Below, piece by piece: positions 36,084 through 45,934 of a stretch of DNA of 64,000 nt. The first letter of the stretch is position 1. Each line of letters opens with the position of its first letter. The notes beneath the pieces were generated by a model. That model did no database searches. It was not told the origin of the DNA and was given only the letters and a program-made list of their open reading frames with translations. Location of the stretch: contig JBITNC010000001.1 of the NCBI GenBank assembly GCA_050084985.1, positions 120,404,001 to 120,468,000 of the forward strand, in the 5' to 3' direction. The DNA is from Nageia nagi (taxonomy: Eukaryota > Pinophyta). Made by a program: the position numbers and the translations under genes.

Positions 36084-37588
36084 TCTTAATCTCTCAGGTA
36101 TAGTTGTTACAACTAGTAAATAGGATAAAACTTTGTAATCTCAAGTATAATAAGGTATATAAAATAGTATTGTTGATTCAATTGCACATAGGTAAGGTAC
36201 ATAAAATAGTCTTGTTGTTTCAAGTGATGAACATGGAATGGAACACAATGAGCATGAAGAATTGGTTGATGGTATTAGTCTTCCATCAGATCTAATCCAA
36301 TCATCATGGCTAGTGGAAGAAACTATGAATATTGGTATGAAATTGCAATGCCAAGAAGAACAAGGAACATTTTCCTTCCCATCTCCACCAGCCAAGTTTC
36401 CTGTTACTAAAATAGCATATTATTATGTAATTGTGGGACTTTTGATCATGATGGCAATGCATAGTTCACCCAAGATACATAACAAAATGAAGAGGAAGGA
36501 AAGTATATCATTGAATCCCAAGTCAATGAATAAATGGAATCCCAATTTGTATTGATAATCAGCAAATTCCTAAAGTTGCTAGTGCATAGTCTCCACAAAA
36601 GAACACAAATGTTATTGATAATAGAATTTGATTGAGTCAATAGTCTCAAATTTTAACAATTGATGACTACATGAGTTTCTTAATGCAACAAGAGCAAAGG
36701 AAGGAAGAAATAAAAGAGCTAAAATTATGAAAGAAATAATAAAACTAAGATAGGAAGGTAGCACATATTATGGAAATGGAATTGAAGGAGCAACAAAAAG
36801 TGAATATAATACAAAGTATGAGAGTAGCTCAAAATGCTAAAAAAGAAGGAAAGAGAGAGAAAAAAGGAGAAATATAGGCTTCAAAAGGAATAATACAAAA
36901 ACAAAACATAGATCAAGGTGGCCCAAAGGAAATTACAACAAGAAAGTTGGTTAAGCACTGCTATGAACCCATTACTGAACAATCATGCTATAATGCAGGA
37001 TTTATCGAACATAATTTTACCCAAATTTTTTGCTTCTTTAAATTCTTCAACTCTCATCCCATCTCATCTACCTTTGTTCTTTGTTTCTATAAATTCTTCA
37101 TCATTCACCCCCTCCCAAGTGACTTTCACTCAATTTCCAAACCCCATTGTAAAATATGTAATGACAACTCTAAATCCACTAGCATGGAATGAGAACACAC
37201 ATCCTAATTGTTTTCCTACATGGTTCAATTGAGGTTGGGAGGGCCAATCATACATATCCCTCATATATGTTTTCATTATGGTGTAAAATTCCACCATGCC
37301 TTAAGTGTCCTATAGTGTATGTCTTGCCACTAATATGTTCATTTTAATATTTTATATGGTTCATAAAAAGTTCAATTGTATTGGCATTAGCAATTTTCAT
37401 GGCATGCATTCCAACTTGCTCATATTGCTCAGACATGAAGCTCAAACTTATGAATGAAAATAAACCATTTTTATGTTATGCCTAAAATTATCCAATGTTA
37501 TTGCTCCAATTCACCCACATTAGAATAAGAAATAAACAATTTTTGGTGACTCAAAATTGAGAATGAATTGGGCTTATCTTTAGAATTT
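36084..37588 (+). other. Region downstream of the DDE relic, possibly its C-terminal tail
   Basis: A plus-strand open stretch at 36238-36555 is acidic then basic with no motif. 36660-36900 reads as a Lys/Glu-rich helical segment (QQEQRKEEIKEL), which could be the charged C-terminal tail of the transposase. 36918-37232 is open in two frames but shows nothing known. The rest is AT-rich. Assignment to the transposase is by position and character only. Confidence 0.3.
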
Positions 37589-38010
37589 GTAATGTAATAT
37601 TATATAATATTTCTCTTTAATGTAAATTCACTTAATGTTTAAAGTATCTTTAGATACCTTAAAGCATTAATAAAATAAATATAGAAAAATCTTTAATCTT
37701 ACCCTTGGGTAAAAGGGAGGTTAAAGAGTGGTCTCATCTTATAAATAGAGTTGTACCCCCTCTCATTGTAACGCAACTTGGAAGTAGAGTTATGCTATAG
37801 GTTTAGGGTTAGGAGAGATAGGAAGAGATTCTATAAGAGAGGTCCTTGAGAATAAGAAGATCTTGATTAGTAGATGTACTCCCAAGGAGGGAGGAATCAC
37901 TTTATATATTGTGTTCTTTGTGAGATTGGCTTATGTTGTTATGCTATTGTGTTGATGTTGTGAAGTGCCTTTTGAGATCTTGGTAGTGTAGAGATTAATT
38001 CAAAAAGGGT
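37589..38010 (+). repeat. Diverged solo LTR related to the copia LTRs
   Basis: Shares, in order and similar spacing, blocks with the copia LTR at 52111-52607: a palindrome near the start (37632-37670), TTGGGTAAAAGGG, a TATA box (TATAAATAG at 37740), AGTTATGCTATAGG, GATGTACTCC and TTTGTGAGATTG. Sequence between the blocks is unrelated or shifted. No internal domain or second LTR lies within several kb, so it appears to be a solo LTR or isolated fragment. Both ends are approximate. Confidence 0.55.
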
Positions 38011-41000
38011 TAATTTCATCACTTCTAAATTATAAAGGATGCAAACATTTATTTTCTATGAATCAAAAAACTATTAAAATATTATGGATAACTCAACAAG
38101 CTAACTTTATGCCTACCAATTTTGTTTTGTACAAATCAAACTCAATTCATTAAGTGTAATGCCTTGATTGGTTTGACATGTCAAAATTATGCCTGTTGAG
38201 AGGGCTAACCAATCATGGGTTAGATCCACCCATGTGCATGTAGTGTAAGGACTTTATAGTAGATGGTAAGGAAGTGCATCATCCAAACACATCATCATAC
38301 TTAACATGTATTCCACTTCATTAATCACACACCTCCACCCCACTCCTATCTATCCTCTCCCATTTGCTATGTACCCATGGATATTTACTTAGCTTGTATG
38401 GCATGTAAGTCAAAGGTATGAGAGAATTCAATGTTCTATTTCATCACATGTCACGTTCATTGAGGCATGTTTCATTGAGGTATTTTATGGAGTATTTGGT
38501 TCCTTAGGCACCAATACATGTTTATCTCATTATGTAAAATAAGAATTTGTGATGGAAATTATTACTTCATTGTACTTATGTTACATGTAAATCACCTAAA
38601 TTATAATTCCAATATTCCCAAATCCTTTAAGTATGCAGAATAATAAGATTGGGATACAAATTTCCTATATAATAGGCTTTCATGTATGTAATATAACAAG
38701 ACTATAATACATGTCTTTCAAATGTACTCAAGTATGTATACTATTCCTAAAATGTATGTAAACTATTGACTCAAAGTCCTCAAAACTTAAACACTTGCAT
38801 ACTCTATTCATGAAAATAAAAGGTATTTCATACTTCATTTCCCTTTATTTTCAATGCAAAATTGAATGTATCAATCATTCAAATTGTAGCGCTATTGCCT
38901 TATTTTTGACTTCAAAAATGTTAAAATTTCAAAACTTTTTTTTGTTTATTTTAAAAACTTGAATGGTATAGGAATGGACCAGGCGATCCATATGAGCATA
39001 TTAATGTTGATAGCTAGTTAGCACTCATATGGCAAGATTGGCCAAATTCAAATTAACCAATCCTGATCATAATCCTTTTGGTGTTCACTTCTCAATGCTC
39101 ATTCCATTGGAATACACCACATAAGTGACCCCACCATTTCTGTTCATAAACTATGAAATAGACATTTTGGTCATGGCATAGTGGTTTCCTACTTAGGGCC
39201 CATATCACCTGAGAGAATGCTCATCTACTAAGGTATACATTTTTTGTAATGTAAACCTTCGATTCATAGGTGTAGATAGATTATCCTAATAAATCTTCCA
39301 TATGAAATAGTTAAGTATCATTGCCTATGGAATAGTTGTCATACTCCAATTTGTTATTTGTAGGTAGTATAATTACTAGTTACCCTCACTCAATAACCAT
39401 AATTTTATCAACTACTATTCTCATTTGATGAACTATCAAGGATATGAGACACTAGCCTACCCATATCTATTGGCTAGGCTCACCATGGAGTCCAACATCC
39501 CCATGCCCATGTCTTGGGAAGCCATGGGTATTGGAATAATACCTTGGAGTGGTTTGTATAGTCTAATAAGTTTTTAAACAAGATTATTAACAAAAAATAA
39601 ACTCTACTCTAACATCCTTAGAAATAATTGGTCCTTAATCAATAAATAGGTATTCTAAGTTTTCTACTTGTATCAAGTAGTAGGATGTTATTCTAATCTA
39701 ATTTTCTTGCAAATAAACCACTTTTTGTATTAATAAGCATGTTTGATAATAATTTCCTCAAACATGCATAAGAAGTTTCAAAATAAGCTTATTCAAGAAG
39801 TCATTAAAGAAAATTCAATAGTACTTTAATTTTCCCATATGCACGATGTGATGAAAAGAGTATTACTTTAAAAGTACATCTCAATCCAGAGTAATAACAA
39901 TAAGCCTTGAATTAACACTAAATTTGGCTACTTCTAGCTAGGAAGTGCAATGTAGAGTGTTTCATACTCAAGGAATATTCTTTTTGTATGTCATTTAGCA
40001 AACTTATAGCAACAACATTTACTTTATATTATATACCATATCATTAGTTGACCCATAATTTCTTATAGACTTTTCATTATAATAGGATTACTCATTCATT
40101 AATCTTCTAGGTTTCTATCACCTAATTAGGGTTTTCATTAAAGATCATCTAAAAATACTATTGTTTTATTTTAAATTGAGCTAGGTATTGAAACTTCATC
40201 ATTCTAGTTTCATTATTTCAAGTAACCATTCAATAAATTTCAAAGGGAGCACAACACCTTCCCTTATTTCATGTTTATTCATTGTTGCCTAACCCTTAGT
40301 TAATGTCCGACCTAATCATGGGTTACAAAAGATTCTACATTTCATCAATTTAGGATACTTGTAATATTTATTTTATATTATCAAGTAACTAACATCAGAT
40401 AGGCATATTAGAGATCTTGTTCCATTAGTTTCCCAAGATATCATTGATAATTGTACAACTCATTTAAAGGATATATTCATAACATAGGTTCAAATAGATC
40501 AATCTAAATTATGAATTATCATAATAAGTTACTTAAGGACATGAGGTTATCCTCTTGGTACCTAGATTGTCATTTAATTACAACCATTTGTAAATTCCTT
40601 TACAAAAATGAATAATGGTTTCATCTCATATCATAAGTTATTACATGATGATATTTATCTACAATATGCTAGGGTAACCCTATTCATACATTACAATGTA
40701 TGAAACATTTCATTACATGAGGGTTCCCTCACATTTATCAAAAATTATTTATATCATATTCTTGTCAAGATTTGGTCTAAGGGTTTTCAATAAATCTTCA
40801 TCCTCTTGGTGTAGTTTCTTGGTATCTTCACCTTTCATGCTCCTCCATGGATCTAAGGTTCATTGAATATGAGTACTAAGAAAGGCATTTGAGTATTGAG
40901 AATCAAGAAATCCCTTTTTCTTGATCAAAATTCATATTACTCTAAATGCATTATATTTCATTCTAAAAAATTAAATACCCTATTTATGGACCTCAAGAGG

Positions 41001-41489
41001 TTTTATGTTCCTTCTAGAACTACCTTCCTACCTTATTATTAGGGTAACATTTTGCAACTTAGTCATAATTCAACAATTTTGATACTAACACTTCATAGTT
41101 TTTTTAATGCTAATCAATCTAACATACTTTTCCTTCAAAAAGTATTAATATTTAATGAACCATTTCCATACCATCATATAACTTCATCCAATTATATATT
41201 TTCAATCAAATTCAAAGGTAATTCTTTCATATTATTTTAAAATCCTTATTTATTAACTCTTAACTAAACCCTTTAAATGAATAAAATATATTCAAAATCA
41301 ATACAATACAAAAAGGGTTACTAATATTTATCAAAATGCCTCACTAAAGCATCATCTTATACCTATTGAATGACCCTATTAATTGTTCGACCCAAGGCCT
41401 CATTGGCAAGCTCAAATGCATTATCATAACATAGGCTATACACCACATATCTATAATGAACAATTTTGTAAATTATGTAATCTCATCAA
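38011..41489. other. 3.5 kb AT-rich DNA without recognisable genes
   Basis: Stops are frequent in every frame and I recognise no domain, RNA gene or paired LTR. It may be the remains of old retroelements. Confidence 0.4.
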
Positions 41490-41877
41490 TTCCAATAAAA
41501 TGGTCTCAGGTGTATACCAATGGATACATTTGGAGAGCCTATGATTTGTATGATAAAATGTTTCATTGTAGTGCAGCCTCATGGACATCAATGGTCGTAG
41601 GGTGTGTTGGAAGGGTTACAAATTGATTGACAACATGCCTTATCAAAATACATTCACATGGGCCATAATTACCATAGTATATACATAAAATAGATACATC
41701 ATATGGGTCTATGTTTTATTTGATAGAATACCTCATCCAAATATAGTCTAATGGAATGCAATGTTTGTAGAATATACATAAAATTGATACAATGAAAGGG
41801 TATTTGATATGTTTACCAAATACCCCATCAAAATGTAGTCTCATGGACCACAATGATCACAAGATATGCATAGAAGG
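41490..41877 (+). pseudogene. PPR-protein pseudogene, first part
   Basis: Plus strand, decayed PLS-type pentatricopeptide repeats: RAYDLYDKM..CSAASWTSMVVG (about 41530-41600), DNMPYQNTFTWA (about 41625-41665), VLFDRIPHPNIV.WNAMF (about 41710-41770) and a further unit ending with SHGP near 41850. The pattern (DxMPxxNxVSWxxMIxxYxQNG) is that of plant organelle RNA-binding PPR proteins. Stops and small indels occur in each repeat. Interrupted at 41877 by the LTR-like element and resumed at 48681. Confidence 0.65.
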
Positions 41878-42100
41878 TGTAGATGGTAAATAATGTGATT
41901 AATGCAAATGAGGTTGATTAATGCATTATTGTTCTACTTCGTATATATTGATACATATATCAAAAATATGGCAATAACATGTAACAAGAATGCAGTAGTG
42001 TTTACTACTTAGATTCTATATTCATTCTGTTAATTAAAAAATGCATAAAGGATAGGGCATACATTCATGAACAAGTATGCCACCAATGTCATAGGATGAG

Positions 42101-42387
42101 TGTTAGGTCCCTATACATTATATTGTTAGGTCGGCTATGGTTATTGTTATTTCCTTGTTTATTATTGTTATGTCGGCTAGTGTCCTTTCATTATAGTAGC
42201 AACCCTTGGACTCCTATATATACCAAGGAGATATTATCATTTGGGGTGTGGATTGTTTTGTAGTTGATGTGATGTAAAGGAGGTTGCCCCCTCGAAGTGG
42301 CTTATTGTTACAGATTTTATCTCTTATTCAAGGCTTGAGCACTTTCTCTTGTGATTTTATGCTATCTTGGGAACTTTGTTCATAACA
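42101..42387 (+). repeat. 5' LTR of the young chromovirus
   Basis: 287 bp with TGTTA...TAACA termini. The first nine bases (TGTTAGGTC) recur at 42124, and a 16-base block (ATTGTTAGGTCGGCTA) recurs with one change about 43 bases later. A TATA-like CTATATATACC lies near 42211-42221, which gives a promoter with U3, a short R and U5. Followed by TT and the primer-binding site. Confidence 0.95.
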
Positions 42388-42389
42388 TT

Positions 42390-42401
42390 TGGTACCAGAG
42401 C
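42390..42401 (+). other. Primer-binding site of the young chromovirus
   Basis: TGGTACCAGAGC, complementary to the 3' end of initiator tRNA-Met except at one position (the common plant form is TGGTATCAGAGC), two bases after the LTR. Confidence 0.8.
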
Positions 42402-43483
42402 AGACGATTCTAGGGTTTCACAGCTCAAAACTAGTCATTGTGGCATTTTCGCTACCAATTTTTTTTCGGGAGGATTTAGATTCTGAAATTTATTGGGTTT
42501 TTTGAAGACATACCGAGGAAATTTCAGTTAAAAGTTCAGCTCCTAATTCGCTATATTTTTTACGTTACACTCAGGGGAAGTTAAGGTTTGTGACTAGTCT
42601 CAAAAGCAGGTTTGAAACAGGTGTTCTAGCTAAAAAGGGTATATCTGAAGTTTTACAGCTCCAAACTCGGTGATACCTATTGGATTGGTTAGGTTATATA
42701 CTGAAGTTTATCTGTTACAATTTTCAAGGTCTGAGAATAAACAGGTGACACAAGGCACTTCATACAAGTTCGCTCTTCAAAAAAAATCCAAAAATCAGCA
42801 CATTTTGGAAAAATTGTAGTCATTTCCTCTTGGACTATCAGAATTTGATGAAATCTATGGCATTGAAAAGAAGACATCTGAGGCTACCATAGGTAGAAAT
42901 TTCAGACTCTAAAGGGCCGAAATTTCATATTTACATCAGTTGGAAGGTTGGACAATAGAACAGTCTCCAAATCACGATTTAAAAAGGTACAATTTATTTA
43001 TTTATTTCTTTAAATTTGCATATATTTTGATTGGAAGGTCTATTTGGGGTGATTCATAAGCTATTGGAAAGAAAATAAAGACTAGATTCTTTTAGGTATA
43101 GACGTGTTCTGGCGTCTTTAAACATAGGAGCTGTCGTTACTTTGCCAGCACTGCATCCGAGGAATTGTGGTCTCCTACAACGTACTCGCAGTATATCGCT
43201 TAGGCCACTGTTGGATTCTCTCACGTACCTTTGAGTATATAGAGAGGCCATCATGCTCATGCACGTACATGGTATATAGAGAGGTCCTTTAGGATTCCCT
43301 CACGTACCGCGAGTATATTAGCAAGGGCCCTTTTCGAACGGTTGTGCATTAGACAGCACTAACACAGAATTGAGCTCCCACGTACCTTGCGTATATAGGG
43401 AGACCCCCTAGAATCCTGAAACCAACCAAGTTAACCTTTTGATCATATAGGAAATTCCTACTCCATAGTAATACTTAGTCAAA
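42402..43483 (+). other. Chromovirus leader (untranslated), 1.1 kb
   Basis: No convincing open frame; the sequence lies between the primer-binding site and the gag ATG at 43484. The distal 250 bases carry five related short stem-loops, given separately. The minus-strand open stretch 43054-43260 is a by-product of those repeats. Confidence 0.65.
43174..43406 (+). repeat. Five related stem-loop repeats in the chromovirus leader
   Basis: Core ACGTAC, a 3-6-base loop, then GTATAT. ACGTAC begins at 43180 (first copy), 43223, 43263, 43302 and 43380: spacings 43, 40, 39 and 78. GTAC can pair with GTAT in every copy. The flanks of four copies form outer stems of different sequence: CCTA/TAGG, CTCTC/GAGAG, CCCT/AGGG and CTCCC/GGGAG. 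The third copy has only a weak outer stem. Read by eye; no folding energy was computed. Confidence 0.65.
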
Positions 43484-45934
43484 ATGCCACCCAAAAAAAT
43501 TGCTACACCAACTAAACCTCTAGAGGGTTCATCCATGACTATAGCAGAAAGTGAAGACATATTCTTCCGAATATCCCAAGTGGAAGAATTGGTTAAAGGG
43601 TGTGTAAAAAAGGGTGATATAGAGGAATTAAAAAGGGAATTGACAAAAGAGATTGCAACTAAAATAGATCAAAATATGGAAAAGATTTTTCAACTCATAC
43701 AAAAACCAGAGGGAAAGATTCCTAAAGATGTTGATATGGCCCAGGGTTATCAGGAAAATAATGATATTGTTCAAGGAGATAAACCCTTCATTAATAAGCC
43801 TAATTCAGGAGGATATGCTTCTACTAATGGAAGTAGTCAATCAGGGTTCTTAAGGGGAATCCAACTCCCCAAGATAGACATGAGGAAGTTTGATGGGAAG
43901 GACCCCATCACTTGGATATTTCAAATGGAGCATTTTTTTGATCTACACCAAGTACCAACATCACAAAAAGTAACTATTGCATCCTTGTATCTAGAGCCTG
44001 AGCAGGTTGTATGGTATCAATGGCTTTGTGAATGTAAAAAGGGTTCTATTATATCTTGGTCTATTTTTACAGAGGAACTGATAGCCTACCATGAGGATGT
44101 TAAGAATAATTCCTTCTTTACTCAATTGACAAATCTAAGGCAAAAAGGTTCAGTGATGGAGCACATTCAACAATTTCAAAAGTTGAGTCTTAGAGTGAAT
44201 GACATACCAAGTGATAGATTGTTGGATCTCTTTTTGGGAACCTTAAAGGATAACATTCAACATGAGGTGCGTCTATTTGAACCAACATCATTAGATATGG
44301 CTTTTAGGATGGCAAGGAAGGTTGAAAGTAAAAATATGGCAATGGCTACTAAAAGGTTTCCCTCGAACACCTATAAAGAAAATAATGTTAATTCTTCTTA
44401 CTTACATAAACCTACAAGGATGACACCTCAACAAATGGATGAAAGACGAGCAAAGGGTCTATGCTTCAATTGTGATAGCAAGTACAGTAAAGGACATAAG
44501 TGTGGGGAAAAGAAATTATTCTACATAGAATGTGAAGAAGAAGAAGAAGAAGAAAAATCATCCACAATCGAAGAATTAGAAGAGATTAATACTGAAGAAA
44601 TGACTCCCACCATATCTTGTAATGCATTGTCTAGAATTACTGCTCCTCAAACTCTCAAGATAGAAGGATATATCAAGAAGAAAAAGGTAATAGTGTTGAT
44701 TGACTCTGGTAGTACACATAATTTTATTCATGCCAAGATAGCCAAAGATTTGAATTGCTTCATATATCCAGCGCCAGAGTTTCAAGTGATGGTGGCAGAT
44801 GGAGGAACTATAAATTGCTCAGGGAAGTGCCACAATATCAATTTAACCATGGGGGAATATGTACTAAATAGTCCAATGATTGCCATTCCAATGGGGGCTG
44901 CTGATGTTGTCTTGGGGGTCCAATGGTTACAATCATTGGGAACAGTGGCTTTTAATTTTAAAGAACTTTTCATGACATTTTCCTGGGAAGGAAAAGATTT
45001 TGAATTAAAAGGTAACAAAGCAAAAGATTGTAAGATAATCAGCTCTAATGGTATGACAAAACTTTTAAGGAAGCAAAGAAGTGGGGTAATTGTACAATTA
45101 TGCTCACTAGATGTCCAAACATCTAAGCCAAGTAATTCACCAGATCTCCAAAAAGTCATCAATAAGTATCCTAAGGTATTTGATACTCCCAAAGGTCTAC
45201 CCCCTAATCGAGATCAAGATCATGGTATTAACTTAATTCCAGGAAGTGTTCCTCCCAACATTAGACCTTACAGATATCCATATGCCCAGAAGAGTGTAAT
45301 TGAACGTATGATTGCAGAAATGCTAAAAACAGGTATAATTCGACCAAGCCAAAGTTCTTTCTCTTCCCCAGTTGTAATGGTGCTTAAGAAGGAGGGAGAA
45401 TGGCGCATGTGTCCAGATTATAGAGAGCTAAACAAGCTCACTATTAAAGATAAATTTCCCATTCCTATCATTGATGAATTGTTGGATGAATTACATGGAG
45501 CAAAATACTTTACCAAGCTAGATCTTCGCTCAGGATATCATCAAATTAGAATGAAGATAGAAGACATTCCGAAAACAGCATTTAGAACTCATGAAGGTCA
45601 TTATGAATTCTTGGTCATGCCCTTTGGCCTTACTAATGCACCTTCCACTTTTCAAAGCTTGATGAATTCTATTTTTAAACCCTTCCTTAGAAAATTTGTG
45701 TTAGTATTCTTTGATGATATACTAATCTATAGCAAGTCTTGGGAAGATCATGTTCAACATGTTGATAGGGTGCTCAAACTATTGGAGGCACAACAATTGT
45801 ATGCAAAACCATCCAAATGTTTCTTTGGGGTACAGGAGGTGGAATATTTGGGTCATATTGTGTCTCATGAAGGTGTTAAGCCAGACCTCAACAAAATTAA
45901 AGCCATCAAGGAATGGAAACTTCCCAAACCTTAA
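43484..45934 (+). CDS. Chromovirus Gag-protease-reverse transcriptase frame
   Basis: 816 codons from ATG at 43484, the first good start after the leader. Gag occupies roughly residues 1-325 (an acidic coiled-coil-like start, then the retrotransposon gag domain near 150-265). A zinc knuckle of the plant variant CX2CX7HXC lies at 327-340. The aspartic protease active site is DSGSTHNF at 407. Reverse transcriptase spans about 590-800, with the catalytic box FFDD at 742-745 (FVDD or YVDD is more usual). The frame runs into a stop at 45932-45934 exactly where RNase H should begin. The next frame (-1) continues without loss of sequence, so the polyprotein is split by a single-base change. Apart from this, the reading frame looks under recent selection. 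Confidence 0.93.
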   Translation: MPPKKIATPTKPLEGSSMTIAESEDIFFRISQVEELVKGCVKKGDIEELKRELTKEIATKIDQNMEKIFQLIQKPEGKIPKDVDMAQGYQENNDIVQGDKPFINKPNSGGYASTNGSSQSGFLRGIQLPKIDMRKFDGKDPITWIFQMEHFFDLHQVPTSQKVTIASLYLEPEQVVWYQWLCECKKGSIISWSIFTEELIAYHEDVKNNSFFTQLTNLRQKGSVMEHIQQFQKLSLRVNDIPSDRLLDLFLGTLKDNIQHEVRLFEPTSLDMAFRMARKVESKNMAMATKRFPSNTYKENNVNSSYLHKPTRMTPQQMDERRAKGLCFNCDSKYSKGHKCGEKKLFYIECEEEEEEEKSSTIEELEEINTEEMTPTISCNALSRITAPQTLKIEGYIKKKKVIVLIDSGSTHNFIHAKIAKDLNCFIYPAPEFQVMVADGGTINCSGKCHNINLTMGEYVLNSPMIAIPMGAADVVLGVQWLQSLGTVAFNFKELFMTFSWEGKDFELKGNKAKDCKIISSNGMTKLLRKQRSGVIVQLCSLDVQTSKPSNSPDLQKVINKYPKVFDTPKGLPPNRDQDHGINLIPGSVPPNIRPYRYPYAQKSVIERMIAEMLKTGIIRPSQSSFSSPVVMVLKKEGEWRMCPDYRELNKLTIKDKFPIPIIDELLDELHGAKYFTKLDLRSGYHQIRMKIEDIPKTAFRTHEGHYEFLVMPFGLTNAPSTFQSLMNSIFKPFLRKFVLVFFDDILIYSKSWEDHVQHVDRVLKLLEAQQLYAKPSKCFFGVQEVEYLGHIVSHEGVKPDLNKIKAIKEWKLPKP

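Noticed and set aside
45913-45934. Programmed -1 frameshift between the two chromovirus frames
   Set aside because: The zero-frame codons do not form a slippery heptamer and the site lies between RT and RNase H; a lost base is simpler. Kept as a finding about the lesion only.
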